Shown here: in pieces, positions 19,382 to 27,932 of the stretch
Layout of the letters: every line of letters begins with the position of its first letter
How positions within the stretch are numbered: position 1 is the stretch's first letter
Assembly: GCA_963798985.1 (NCBI GenBank)
Contig: CAWCVL010000005.1
Coordinates: forward strand, 62,001 to 126,000
Source of the DNA: JACCTU01 sp963798985
GTDB lineage: Bacteria; Actinomycetota; Thermoleophilia; Gaiellales; Gaiellaceae
Length of the DNA: 64,000 nt
Reading direction: 5' to 3'
Program-made: the position numbers and the translations under genes
The notes under the pieces: generated by a model
Seen by the model: only the letters and a program-made list of their open reading frames with translations
The model's database searches: none
Told to the model about the DNA's origin: nothing

Positions 19382-20312
19382 GTGCGCCGTTTCCTGACGA
19401 TGCTCGCGATCGTCGGCGCCGCCGCTCCGGTCGCTGCTCTTCGCGCTCCAGGACGACAACGGCGCGCCGGCCGCGACGACGCACACGGCGCATGCGGTCG
19501 GTGAAGCTCCGCCGCCGGTGCTCCCCGCGCGCGGGTCGGTCGTGCTCGCACGCGACTCGCGCGAGCTCGCGGTCGCACTCGCCGTGCGGCCGGGAATGCC
19601 GCTGCGCCTGACGGCGACGATCATCGGCGGGAACGGCGGCGGAGTCGACGGGCTCGACGTCGACCTGATCGCGGGCAAGGCGACGAGCGGAGCCTCCAAG
19701 CGCGCGCGACCTTGCGGCCGCGGCTGCTACACCGCCACGCTCCCGGTCCGCGAGCCGACGCGCTTCGCGGTCAACATCGCGGGAGCCGGCCCTGCTCGCT
19801 CCGTCGCGTTTCCGCTGCCGGGGCCATTCGCGCCGACCTCCGGGGCGGCGTTCCTCGCGCGGGCGACGCGGACGTTCCGTGCACAACGCTCGGTGCTCTT
19901 CGTCGAACGCCTCTCCTCGGGTCTCGGGCGCACGATCGTCACGACCTGGAAGCTCGAGGCGCCGAACAAGCTCGAGTACGCGATCAGCGGCGGCGCCGGC
20001 GGGATCGTGATCGGCGGCAAGCGCTGGGACCGCTCGAAGCCGGGCGCTCCCTGGAAAGAGTCGACCTCGACGCTGCTTCCCCAGCCCGTGTCACCCTGGG
20101 GCACGAGGTTCGCAAACGCGTACGTGCTGCAGAAGACACCACGCCGCGTGACGCTCTCATGGTTCGACCCGGGTGTGCCGTCGTGGTTCACCGGGACGTT
20201 CGACCGCGCAACGGCGCGGCCGGTCGAGCTGCGGATGACGGCGATCGCGCACTTCATGCAGCACCGCTACCTCGCGTTCAACCGCGGCGTGCGGATCGTC
20301 CCGCCGACGTAG
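19382..20312 (+). CDS. Exported or anchored hypothetical protein (frameshifted near start)
   Basis: The GTG at 19382 begins MRRFLTMLAIVGAAA, an N-terminal hydrophobic anchor. Near 19425 the frame shifts to RSLLFALQDDNGAPAATTH and then stays open to 20312. The middle (about 45-130) looks like an Ig-like or YtkA-like beta sandwich: RPGMPLRLTATIIGGNGGG, and CGRGCYTATLPVREPTRFAV with a close Cys pair. The C-terminal half (TTWKLEAPNKLEYAISGG, GIVIGGKRWDRSKPG, PRRVTLSWFDPGVPSWFTG) looks like a second beta domain. I do not assign a function. Its position beside a cupredoxin suggests an envelope role. The stop codon TAG overlaps the first base of a repeat element. Confidence 0.68.
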
Positions 20313-20475
20313 AACCCCTTTCATGATGGGGCCTCGTTGCCGGGGTGCGATGGGTGGTGCGAGGCAAGGACGCAGGGAGCGCTCGTATCCGATGGATACG
20401 GGCGCGACCGAGGACGCCGCATCGCGCCGCCCAGCGCGGCCCGGCGGCACAGCGCTTCATCGTGAAAGGGGTTCT
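20311..20475. repeat. 165-bp element with inverted termini, copy 1
   Basis: The element begins AGAACCCCTTTCATGATG and ends CATCGTGAAAGGGGTTCT, so its ends are inverted repeats. It contains an internal hairpin CGTATCC-gat-GGATACG and a GCCTCG...CGAGGC pair. An inverted copy of the same length lies at 53516-53680. The two differ at roughly a dozen positions. The ends supply part of the stop codons of both flanking, convergent genes. No transposase is inside, and no target duplication is evident. Confidence 0.85.
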
Positions 20476-21308
20476 CAGGGACAGCGAAGCGAGCTCACTC
20501 GCGTGGGCTCCTTGCCGACGAGGGCGCGGATCTTCGCCGCCTCGGACTTGACTCGTTGCGGAGTGACGTGCCGGATGCAGACCTCGACGCGCACGAAGCC
20601 CGTCGTCTTGTGCGGGATCAGGCTGCTGAGGATCGGGTTGTGCCTGACGTCCTTGCCGAACCTGCGCACGCGCGAGAGCTTCTTCGCCTTGAATGTCGCA
20701 AACTGAGCGCGCGTGGGCGGGACGAGCAGGTGCGATGTCGGCCCGCCCGCACTGAGCCCGTCGAGAGGGCCCGTTCTGACGCCGTGTTGGGTCTCGTCGC
20801 ACGCCCTGTCTGCTTTCCCTCCGATGTCGGCGACTCCCTGGCCAACCTCGACTCTGAGATGGAGTCCCTGCGCGCCCTTGTAGAGCCGGTTCATCAGGTT
20901 CGGCGCGCTCGTGTAGACGCGGCTCGAGTCCTCGACGTCGCACGCGACGCGCCCGCCGGTGTGCGTCGTCACCCGGCCGACGCCGAAGGCGACGCCCGGG
21001 CCGTCGGTCTGCGGCCACGGCCCACCGCGGCGCGTGAACGCGCGGCGCAAGTGGGGACGGGCTCCCGTGACCGAGTACACGAGCAGCTCACTCGTCATGA
21101 AGGTGAAGGACGCCCGCTCGTCGTCGCTCGGCTTGCCCGGCACGTCGTCGTAAATGGTGTCGAGCTGCCCCGTCATGAGCGCGTCGATGCGGAAGCAGCA
21201 GCGGTAGTCGGGCAAGCTCGCGGCCGGTGCGCCGGCTGACAGCGAGAGGGACGCGGCGAGCGCGAGGAAGCTGACCCGCAGAACGAGCCTGAGTGACCCC
21301 ACTCGCAT
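20475..21308 (-). CDS. Exported hypothetical protein
   Basis: 277 residues with a signal peptide (LRVSFLALAASLSLSAGAPA). Conserved-looking blocks are YRCCFRIDALMTGQLDTIYD, TSELLVYSVTGARPHLRR and KADRACDETQHGVRTGPL, with several cysteines that could pair. I do not recognise the family. It may belong to a group of actinobacterial secreted proteins with a beta-rich fold. Its TGA stop is completed by the last base of the 165-bp repeat. It lies 20 bases beyond the 3' end of typA's divergent-free side on the same strand, so it may be co-transcribed downstream of nothing obvious. Confidence 0.65.
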   Translation of the reverse strand: MRVGSLRLVLRVSFLALAASLSLSAGAPAASLPDYRCCFRIDALMTGQLDTIYDDVPGKPSDDERASFTFMTSELLVYSVTGARPHLRRAFTRRGGPWPQTDGPGVAFGVGRVTTHTGGRVACDVEDSSRVYTSAPNLMNRLYKGAQGLHLRVEVGQGVADIGGKADRACDETQHGVRTGPLDGLSAGGPTSHLLVPPTRAQFATFKAKKLSRVRRFGKDVRHNPILSSLIPHKTTGFVRVEVCIRHVTPQRVKSEAAKIRALVGKEPTRVSSLRCP

Positions 21309-21328
21309 GCGGCGATCCTAGCCGAGCT

Positions 21329-23167
21329 CTAAACGGCGGCCAAGCCGCGTGCCTTGCGCGACGCGGAGGTGGCACGCTTCTGCGCCGCCAGTTCGACCTT
21401 GCGCAGCCGCACGCTCGACGGCGTGACCTCGACACATTCATCTTCGCGGATGAACTCGAGCGCCTGCTCGAGCGACAGCGGTCGGGGCGGGATCAGCCGG
21501 ACGAGCTCATCGGAGGTCGACGAGCGCATGTTCGTCAGCTTCTTCTCCTTGGTCGGGTTCACGTCGAGGTCCTCTTGACGGGCGTTCTCGCCGACGACCA
21601 TCCCCTCGTACACCTCGACCCCCGGCGCGATGAAGAGCTGACCGCGCTCCTGGAGGTTGAAGAGCGCGAACGCGGTCGTCGGGCCGCGACGGTCTGCGAC
21701 GAGGCTGCCGGTCGGACGCGTGCGCAGCTCCCCGTGCCAGGGCTCGTAGCCCTCGAAGACGTGGTGAAGGATCCCGGTCCCGCGCGTCTCGGTCAGAAAC
21801 TCGGTGCGGAACCCGATCAGGCCGCGCGCCGGCACGAGGTACTCCATCCGCACCCAGCCGGTGCCGTGGTTGACCATGTGCTCCATGCGTCCCTTGCGCA
21901 GCGCGAGCAGCTGCGTGATCACCCCGACGTAGTCCTCCGGCGCGTCGATGGCGAGCCGCTCGACGGGCTCGTGCACCTTGCCGTCGACCTCGCGCGTGAC
22001 GACCTGCGGCTTGCCGACGGTCAGCTCGAAGCCCTCGCGGCGCATCAGCTCCACGAGCACCGCGAGCTGGAGCTCGCCGCGACCCTGCACCTCCCACGTG
22101 TCGGGCCGCTCCGTGGGGAGCACGCGGAGCGAGACGTTGCCGATCAACTCCTGGTCGAGCCGCGCCTTGACCATCGTCGCGGTCAGCCGCGAGCCGTCCT
22201 GTCCGGCGAGCGGCGACGTATTCGTCCCGATCGTCATCGAGAGGCTCGGCTCGTCGATCATCATCACAGGCAGCGGGCGCGGGTCGTCCGGGTCGGCGAG
22301 CGTTTCGCCGATCGTCACCTCGGGGATGCCGGCGACCGCGATCAGCTCGCCCGGCCCCGCCTCGGCCGCGTCGACGCGGTCGAGCGCCTCCGTCACGAAG
22401 AGCTCGGTCACCTTCACGCGCTCGATCCGCCCGTCGGCACGGCACCACGCGACCTGCTGGCCCTTGCGGATCGTGCCCTCGCGCACGCGGCAGAGCGCGA
22501 GCCTGCCGAGGTACGGCGACGCGTCGAGGTTCGTCACGTGCGCCTGCAGCGGATGACCTTCCTCATAGAGTGGCGGCGGGATCCGCTCGAGCAGCGTCTC
22601 GAACAGCGGCCGGAGGTCCTCCGCGAGCTCGTCGGCCTCGAGACCGGCGTGTCCAGCGCGCGCGTTCGTGTAGACGATCGGAAACTCGATCTGGCTCTCG
22701 TCGGCGTCGAGGTCGAGGAAGAGCTCGTAGACCTCGTTCACGACCTCCTCGAGACGCGCGTCGGGGCGGTCGACCTTGTTGACGACGAGCACGACCGGCA
22801 GCCGCGACTCGAGCGCCTTGCGCAGGACGAAGCGCGTCTGCGGGAGCGGCCCTTCGCTCGCGTCGACGAGCAGCAGCACGCCGTCGACCATCGTCAGCGC
22901 GCGCTCGACCTCACCGCCGAAGTCGGCGTGGCCGGGCGTGTCGACGATGTTCACCTTCACGTCGCCGTAGCGGACGGCCGTGTTCTTGGCGAGGATCGTG
23001 ATCCCCTTCTCGCGCTCGAGGTCCATCGAGTCCATCACGCGCTCGTTCACGTCCTGGTTCACCCGGAACGACCCGGCCTGCCAGAGCATGGCGTCGACGA
23101 GCGTCGTCTTCCCGTGGTCGACGTGGGCGACGATGGCGACGTTGCGGATGTCTTCGCGGAGCGGCAC
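21329..23167 (-). CDS. typA: Ribosome-associated translational GTPase TypA/BipA
   Basis: 612 residues, the usual family length. The GTPase domain has G1 AIVAHVDHGKTTLVDAML, switch region EREKGITILAKNTAV, G3 NIVDTPGHADFGGEVERAL and G4 VVNKVDRPDAR. Translation-factor domains and the BipA-specific C-terminal region follow (GLIGFRTEFLTETRGTGILH, VYEGMVVGENARQEDLDVNP). TypA binds the 70S ribosome and is important under stress and low temperature. The product is cytoplasmic. It appears monocistronic or leads into the downstream secreted hypothetical on the same strand. Confidence 0.97.
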   Translation of the reverse strand: MPLREDIRNVAIVAHVDHGKTTLVDAMLWQAGSFRVNQDVNERVMDSMDLEREKGITILAKNTAVRYGDVKVNIVDTPGHADFGGEVERALTMVDGVLLLVDASEGPLPQTRFVLRKALESRLPVVLVVNKVDRPDARLEEVVNEVYELFLDLDADESQIEFPIVYTNARAGHAGLEADELAEDLRPLFETLLERIPPPLYEEGHPLQAHVTNLDASPYLGRLALCRVREGTIRKGQQVAWCRADGRIERVKVTELFVTEALDRVDAAEAGPGELIAVAGIPEVTIGETLADPDDPRPLPVMMIDEPSLSMTIGTNTSPLAGQDGSRLTATMVKARLDQELIGNVSLRVLPTERPDTWEVQGRGELQLAVLVELMRREGFELTVGKPQVVTREVDGKVHEPVERLAIDAPEDYVGVITQLLALRKGRMEHMVNHGTGWVRMEYLVPARGLIGFRTEFLTETRGTGILHHVFEGYEPWHGELRTRPTGSLVADRRGPTTAFALFNLQERGQLFIAPGVEVYEGMVVGENARQEDLDVNPTKEKKLTNMRSSTSDELVRLIPPRPLSLEQALEFIREDECVEVTPSSVRLRKVELAAQKRATSASRKARGLAAV

Positions 23168-23191
23168 CCGTCGAGGGTAGCGGCGAACTCC

Positions 23192-23734
23192 TTAGTCCGG
23201 CAGGTCGCCGTCGCGGTATCGCCCGAACGACGGGCGTTCGTAGGCCGCGTAGGCCTCCCGCGGCACCTTCGTCTCGGTCTCGACGCTCGCGCCGTGCGCG
23301 GCCGCCGCTTCGTTTCGGGGGTAGACGATCTCCGCCTCGCGGCCGAAACCTTCCGGGCGGGTGCCTACCGCGAGCACGATCCACGGCTCACTGCCGGTTG
23401 CGACGATCACGTGCTCGGCCCAGGGCGGGCAATGGACGAAGTCCCACTGCTCGAGCTGCCGCTCCTCGCCTTCGATCACGAGCAAAGCTGCTCCCGAAAG
23501 AACGAGGAAGTCCTCCTGCGCGTTCTCGCCGTGGTACATGCAGGCGGGTTGCCCGGGCTGCATGACGCCGATGTTGATCCCGAGCTCGCTGAACTTCGGG
23601 TCGCCCTCGAACATCGTCGCGGAGCCCATGGCGTCCGAGTGCAGCCAGCGCGCATCGCGGGCGTTCACGACGAACCAGCCTTCCCCTTTCGGAACGAGGC
23701 CTTCGTCGGTCTGCTCGAGGGGTGCTTCGGGCAC
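23192..23734 (-). CDS. Cupin domain protein
   Basis: 180 residues. The cupin core is visible as QPACMYHGENAQEDFLVLSG (motif 1, with His and Glu) and QWDFVHCPPWAEHVIVATG (motif 2, with His). VLAVGTRPEGFGREAEIVYP follows. Cupins of this kind bind a divalent metal or act as sugar-nucleotide or small-molecule sensors or enzymes. No specific substrate can be named. It is cytoplasmic and lies between typA and a secreted glycosidase-like gene on the same strand. Confidence 0.86.
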   Translation of the reverse strand: MPEAPLEQTDEGLVPKGEGWFVVNARDARWLHSDAMGSATMFEGDPKFSELGINIGVMQPGQPACMYHGENAQEDFLVLSGAALLVIEGEERQLEQWDFVHCPPWAEHVIVATGSEPWIVLAVGTRPEGFGREAEIVYPRNEAAAAHGASVETETKVPREAYAAYERPSFGRYRDGDLPD

Positions 23735-23752
23735 GCGCCGAAGCCTAGAGGC

Positions 23753-24640
23753 TCAGCGCGTGGGCACAGCGTGCAGGACGTCGAGGTAACGGCCGTATCC
23801 GGACGGGCTCGCCCACTGCACCGCGCTCTCGACCGACGTCCCCTCGCCCCACTCGTTGAAGCTGATCACGAAGTGGAACTGCGCAGGCGAGTCGGCCATG
23901 CGGTGCACCATCCGCGACCACGAGCGAACGCTGCGTCGGCGCATGGGGCGCTTGTCGATCGCGAAGAAGAACCCCGGCGAGATCGAGTACGCGAACGGGA
24001 AGAGGTCGAACTCGTTCTTGTTGGCCGAGTACGGATGCCAGCCGTCGATGCTGGCCTCGCAGGCGCGATACCCCTTGAACGTGCGCAGGACGAGGTACGC
24101 GCCGACGGTCTGGTTCGCTGCCCCCCAGCGCGTCGCGGCGTCGCAGTTCTTGCCGTCGTCCGCGTCGCCGTAGACGAAGACGACGGGGCGACCTCCGAGC
24201 TTCAGATAGCCCGGGCTCGCCGCGTACGTGTCGCGGATGTACTCGAGGTCGGCCTGAATCGACTCGATCGACGGGTCGCCGTAACCCTCGAGCTCGTGGT
24301 AGATCGCCCACTGGAAGCCGAGCTTCGCTCCGGCGGACAGGTGTGTGGCGAAGCGGCCGTCGGTCTGGCTGCCCTGACCCCACCAGGAGTAGGTCGCCGA
24401 GGTGATGTGGCCCCACTTCATCGCCCGGATGTGCTTCTCGATCACGGCCGGACGGCCGGCGTCGTAGAAGCCGAGCGAGGGCCGGAAGTGCGTGAACGGG
24501 TCCGTCTGGGCGTGCGTCCAGCCCTCGGGAAACCAGGGGTAGTAGGCGGCGATCCGGATCGAGCTGAACGGCGCTGCCGCTGCCGCCGGCGCCAGGAGGA
24601 GCGCAGCGAGAACAGACGTGAAGAGGAGCCGCAGTTTCAC
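23753..24640 (-). CDS. Secreted GH99/GH71-like glycoside hydrolase
   Basis: About 295 residues from the GTG at 24640, which begins a clear signal peptide (MKLRLLFTSVLAALLLAPAA). The mature protein begins RIAAYYPWFPEGW, then SATYSWWGQGSQTDGRFATH, typical of the GH99-like (endo-mannosidase related) TIM barrel. The likely catalytic carboxylate is in FVISFNEWGEGTSVE. The closest relatives I know are 'glycoside hydrolase family 99-like' proteins of unproven specificity. It is divergent from the Rieske gene, with only 23 bases between start codons. TTATAT lies in that gap. Confidence 0.82.
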   Translation of the reverse strand: MKLRLLFTSVLAALLLAPAAAAAPFSSIRIAAYYPWFPEGWTHAQTDPFTHFRPSLGFYDAGRPAVIEKHIRAMKWGHITSATYSWWGQGSQTDGRFATHLSAGAKLGFQWAIYHELEGYGDPSIESIQADLEYIRDTYAASPGYLKLGGRPVVFVYGDADDGKNCDAATRWGAANQTVGAYLVLRTFKGYRACEASIDGWHPYSANKNEFDLFPFAYSISPGFFFAIDKRPMRRRSVRSWSRMVHRMADSPAQFHFVISFNEWGEGTSVESAVQWASPSGYGRYLDVLHAVPTR

Positions 24641-24663
24641 CGCACACTTATATCGTCTGTCGA

Positions 24664-25656
24664 GTGGAGCAAACACTCCCCTGGAATTGGTATTTCGACC
24701 CCCAGATCCTGCATCGGGAGCAGGACGCGATCTTCCGGCGAACCTGGCAGTACGTCGGGCACCTGGGCCAGGTGGCCGAGCCGGGCTCCTATTTCGCCGG
24801 CCGTGCGGGTGACGTTCCGGTCGTCGTCACGCGGGCACAGGACGGCGAGCTCCGCGCGTTCCTGAACGTCTGCCGCCACCGCGGCTCGGTGCTGGCGGAC
24901 GGCGAGGGCACGCGCGAGACGCTCCAGTGCCCCTACCACGCCTGGACGTACGGGCTCGACGGGGCGCTTCGCGCAGCGCCGCGCTCGGACGAGACGGCAC
25001 CGCGCGAGGAGCTCGGGCTCCTGCCCCTCCGAATCGGGACGTGGGGTCCCTTCGTCTTCGTGAACCCGTCGGCGGAGGGCGACTCGCTCGAGGAGACGCT
25101 CGGCGAGCTCGGCGACCTGCTGCCCTTCGAGGGGCTCGAGTTCCACCACCGGGTCGAGTACGAGCTGGAGTCGAACTGGAAGGTCGCGTGCGAGAACTAC
25201 CTCGAGTGCTACCACTGCGCGGTCGCGCACCCGGGCTTCAGCGCGGTCGTCGACGTGTCGCCGGGCGAATACGTGCTCGAGCGCCACCGCTGGCACTCGT
25301 CGCAGCTACTCCACGCACGAGGAAACGGCGCGCGCGGTCAATTCCACTTCCTCTGGCCGAACCTGAAGGTCAACGTGTACCCCGGCCGCCCGAACCTCTC
25401 GATCGGGCCGGTGTGGCCGGAAGGCCCCGAGCGCTCGCGCGGGTTCCTCGACTACTTCTTCGCGCCGGGCGAGGACGAGACGTGGATCCGCGACCTCCTC
25501 GAGCTCGACGACCAGGTCGGTCGCGAGGACACCGCGCTCGTCGAGCGGGTGCAGCGCGGCGTGCGCTCCGGCGTGCTCACCGAGGGCAGGTTGCTGGGCG
25601 AGAGCGAGCAGCTGATCGCCCACTTCGACGCCCTGGTCCGCGAAGCCCTGTCCTAG
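24664..25656 (+). CDS. Rieske non-heme iron oxygenase, alpha subunit type
   Basis: 330 residues from a GTG start. The Rieske [2Fe-2S] motif is CRHRG followed by CPYHAW, that is C-x-H...C-x2-H, at about residues 79-101. The catalytic domain keeps the mononuclear iron motif ENYLECYHCAVAHPGF with two His, and an acidic residue is available near DYFFAPGEDETW. The enzyme would use electrons from a separate reductase to hydroxylate or demethylate a substrate. No ferredoxin or reductase gene is adjacent. The gene converges directly on the AAA gene: its stop is followed at once by that gene's stop. Confidence 0.92.
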   Translation: MEQTLPWNWYFDPQILHREQDAIFRRTWQYVGHLGQVAEPGSYFAGRAGDVPVVVTRAQDGELRAFLNVCRHRGSVLADGEGTRETLQCPYHAWTYGLDGALRAAPRSDETAPREELGLLPLRIGTWGPFVFVNPSAEGDSLEETLGELGDLLPFEGLEFHHRVEYELESNWKVACENYLECYHCAVAHPGFSAVVDVSPGEYVLERHRWHSSQLLHARGNGARGQFHFLWPNLKVNVYPGRPNLSIGPVWPEGPERSRGFLDYFFAPGEDETWIRDLLELDDQVGREDTALVERVQRGVRSGVLTEGRLLGESEQLIAHFDALVREALS

Positions 25657-26646
25657 CTAGGAGATTCGGCGGCGTCGGAACCACGTCGCACGCGGCGGCA
25701 GCTCCGAGCCCTCCCCGAGCGCCCGCGCCGCGCCGAGCACGTCGTCCGCCTCGAGCCGCATCAGCTCCTCGGCATCGAGCTCTTCGAGCGAGCGCCCCGA
25801 GACGCCGGCCAGCCGCAGCGCCTGCGCGTTCAGCGCCTGCTCGAAGATCGTCCGCGCGTAGCGCGCGTTCCCGAAGCCCTCCCCGCGCTGCGCCGAGTCG
25901 AACGTCCGCCGCAGCTCCGCCTCCGCACCCTCGGTCAGCCGGTACTCGCTCTCGCCGGCGAAGCGCCGCGTGATCGCGAGCAGCTCGTCGGTCGTGTAGT
26001 CGGGGAAGACGATCTCGCGTGAGAACCGGGACCGCAGCCCCGGGTTCGAGTCCAGGAAGCGCTCCATCGGCCGCGGGTACCCCGCGACGATCACGACGAG
26101 CCGGTGCCGGAAGTCCTCCATCCGCTTGAGCAGCGTCTCGACCGCCTCGGGACCGAAGTCCTGCATCACGGCGTCGGGCGCGAGCGCGTAGGCCTCGTCG
26201 ACGAACAGCACGCCGTCGAGCGCGCGCTTGATCGCGCGATCGGTCTTCATCGCCGTCGTGCCGACGTACTGGCCGACGAGCCCCGCGCGGTCGACCTCGA
26301 CGAGGTGCCCGCGTCGCAGCAGCTCCATCGCGCGGTACATCTCGGCCAGCAGCCTCGCGATCGTGGTCTTGCCCGTGCCGGGGTTCCCGAGGAAGACGAG
26401 ATGCTGCGAGGTCGCGACCTCGGGCAGGCCGTGCTCGAGCCGGCGCGACTGCACTTGGAGGAACGCGACGAGTGCGCGCACCTGCTCCTTCACCGTCTCG
26501 AGCCCGACGAGCGAGTCGAGCTCGGCCTGAAGCTCCTCCAGCGGGCGCGGAGGTTCCACCCGCCCGCGCAGCGGTTCGGGCAGGTCGAGCTCGCCGGCGA
26601 CCCGCCGAACCTGCTCGCGCATTGCCTTCAAGACGTCGTCGATCAT
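25657..26646 (-). CDS. CbbX/SpoVK-family AAA+ ATPase
   Basis: 329 residues. An N-terminal helical segment with the signature LDSLVGLETVKEQVRALVAF leads to Walker A VFLGNPGTGKTTIARLLAEM. Then come LVEVDRAGLVGQYVGTTAMK, Walker B GVLFVDEAYALAPD, sensor VVIVAGYPRPMERFLDSNPG and arginine-finger region LRSRFSREIVFPDY. This matches the CbbX/EccA/SpoVK clade. CbbX itself is a Rubisco activase, but no Rubisco is present here, so a general remodelling role is all that can be said. The C-terminus is basic. Divergent from bolA. Confidence 0.92.
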   Translation of the reverse strand: MIDDVLKAMREQVRRVAGELDLPEPLRGRVEPPRPLEELQAELDSLVGLETVKEQVRALVAFLQVQSRRLEHGLPEVATSQHLVFLGNPGTGKTTIARLLAEMYRAMELLRRGHLVEVDRAGLVGQYVGTTAMKTDRAIKRALDGVLFVDEAYALAPDAVMQDFGPEAVETLLKRMEDFRHRLVVIVAGYPRPMERFLDSNPGLRSRFSREIVFPDYTTDELLAITRRFAGESEYRLTEGAEAELRRTFDSAQRGEGFGNARYARTIFEQALNAQALRLAGVSGRSLEELDAEELMRLEADDVLGAARALGEGSELPPRATWFRRRRIS

Positions 26647-26687
26647 CTCGCTCCGTGTTCCCGAAACCGATGGCTACGATGCAAAGC

Positions 26688-26921
26688 ATGGCGACCGATC
26701 CACTCCGCGCGCTGCTCGAGCAGGCTTTTCCAGGCGCCGAGGAGCTCGACGTCGTCGATCGGACCGGCGGGGGCGACCACTTTCACGTGACCGTCCAGAC
26801 CGGTCGATTCGACGGCCTGAGCCTGATCGACCAGCATCGCCTGGTCCACGACGCGCTGGCAGCGCCGCTCGCGGACGGCACCATCCATGAGCTCAGAATC
26901 ACGACGAGAGGAACCGGATGA
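26688..26921 (+). CDS. bolA: BolA/YrbA family protein
   Basis: 77 residues from the ATG at 26688; ATG 26679 is an alternative. The BolA fold is seen in GADELDVVD-like helix 1, DHFHVTVQTGRFDGLSLIDQ with the conserved His used as an Fe-S ligand, and HRLVHDALAAPLADGTIHEL. BolA proteins pair with monothiol glutaredoxins to hold and pass [2Fe-2S] clusters. Its stop overlaps the ATG of exactly such a glutaredoxin, a well known pairing that supports both calls. Confidence 0.9.
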   Translation: MATDPLRALLEQAFPGAEELDVVDRTGGGDHFHVTVQTGRFDGLSLIDQHRLVHDALAAPLADGTIHELRITTRGTG

Positions 26922-27292
26922 GCGACCTGCGCGACCGAATCAAGGAGATCATCGAGACGGAGGACGTCGTCCTCTTCATGAAGGGCACGCCGCAGTGGGC
27001 GATGTGCGGCAACTCGATGCGTGCGCTCGAGGCGCTTCGCGCGGCCGAGGCGCCGATCGCCGCGGTCGACATCCTCCCGAACCCCGCGTACCGGCAAGAG
27101 CTGACCGAGCTCTCGGGCTGGCCGACGATCCCGCAGGTCTTCGTCAAGGGCGAGCTGATCGGCGGGGCCGACATCGTCCAGGAGCTGGCGATCAGCGGCG
27201 AGCTCGTGGAGAAGCTGGAGAGCGCGTTGGGTGAGGACTACCGCGCGCCCGGCGAAGAGAAGACGCTGGCGCTGGCCGCGGCCCAAGCTTGA
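26918..27292 (+). CDS. grxD: Monothiol glutaredoxin, Grx4/GrxD family (CGNS active site)
   Basis: 124 residues. VVLFMKGTPQWAMCGNSMRA gives the conserved Lys and active-site Cys. WPTIPQVFVKGELIGGADIV gives the glutathione-binding TIP and GG-D motifs. The usual CGFS is CGNS here, replacing the Phe. The protein is expected to bind a [2Fe-2S] cluster with glutathione and hand it on together with BolA. The C-terminal tail of about 20 residues after ESALGEDYR is Ala-rich and longer than usual. ATGA overlap with bolA indicates coupled translation. Confidence 0.92.
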   Translation: MSDLRDRIKEIIETEDVVLFMKGTPQWAMCGNSMRALEALRAAEAPIAAVDILPNPAYRQELTELSGWPTIPQVFVKGELIGGADIVQELAISGELVEKLESALGEDYRAPGEEKTLALAAAQA

Positions 27293-27310
27293 TGTGAAAA
27301 TCGCCGCGAC

Positions 27311-27330
27311 CGCGGCCGCGAAGCGGCCGC
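27311..27330 (+). terminator. GC hairpin after grxD
   Basis: GCGGCCGC (27312-27319) and GCGGCCGC (27323-27330) pair across a GAA triloop, followed by CTTTA. It lies 20 bases after the grxD stop and before the convergent MshEN gene. The U-tract is short. Confidence 0.55.
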
Positions 27331-27401
27331 CTTTAGGGGTCTTCGCGCGTCGCGCATCCGCGCGAGCGGATTCGCGACTTGCGCAGCTAACTGGCAGCTA
27401 A

Positions 27402-27839
27402 CTAATCCTGAAGCTCGCCGAGCACACCGCGGATCTCGGCGATGCTGGCCTGAATCTGGTCGCTGCGCTGCTCGAACTCGACGACCTTCTCCTCGAGCGC
27501 GGAGGCGGCGACGCCGAGCCCGGGCGCCGCGAGCATGTCCTCGACCCGCAGGACGACGGCACCATCTGCAACCGGACCGGCGACGCGAAGCAGCGGCTCC
27601 GGCTCCGGTTCCGGCGCGTCCAGGGCGACCGGCTTGGCGTCCATCAGACCGACCTGCTCGAGCAGCGTCGAGGCGAGAGCCTGCTCGGAGACGAACCCAT
27701 ACGAGACGAGCACCTCGCCGAGGCGGCGACCGGTGCGCTGGTGCTCCTGGAGCGCCAACTCGAGCTGACGACGGCTCAGCAACCGCCGCTCGACGAGCAG
27801 CTCGCCGAGCGGAAGCCAGGGAGTGGGTTCGGAGGACAT
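27402..27839 (-). CDS. Stand-alone MshEN/GspE-N-like domain protein with coiled-coil tail
   Basis: 145 residues from the ATG at 27839, preceded by AGGTG. The first 75 residues carry two copies of the MshEN pattern (LG-x2-L-x5-L-x4-L-x3-L). Copy one is PLGELLVERRLLSRRQLELA; copy two is RLGEVLVSYGFVSEQALAST. In T2SS/T4P ATPases this domain binds c-di-GMP. No ATPase domain is attached here. An acidic stretch (DAPEPEPEPLL) and a C-terminal helix (VVEFEQRSDQIQASIAEIRG) follow. It is divergent from a second gene of the same group at 27933. A signalling role is inference. Confidence 0.72.
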   Translation of the reverse strand: MSSEPTPWLPLGELLVERRLLSRRQLELALQEHQRTGRRLGEVLVSYGFVSEQALASTLLEQVGLMDAKPVALDAPEPEPEPLLRVAGPVADGAVVLRVEDMLAAPGLGVAASALEEKVVEFEQRSDQIQASIAEIRGVLGELQD

Positions 27840-27932
27840 CACCTGTCGAATCGGCCGTTCCTGCGCGCGTGCAGTCCCTCGAAAGGGTGAACGCAACGGC
27901 GAGCGAAAGGCCGATAACGCCCAAGCGGTCCC

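Noticed and set aside
18961..20312. CopC/CopD copper-import operon
   Set aside because: The cupredoxin is clear, but the following protein lacks CopC His motifs and the multi-helix CopD domain.
21293..24865. A 1190-codon open frame on the plus strand opposite typA, the cupin and the glycosidase
   Set aside because: It is Arg/His/Asp-rich antisense of real genes with strong family motifs; high G+C opens long false frames.
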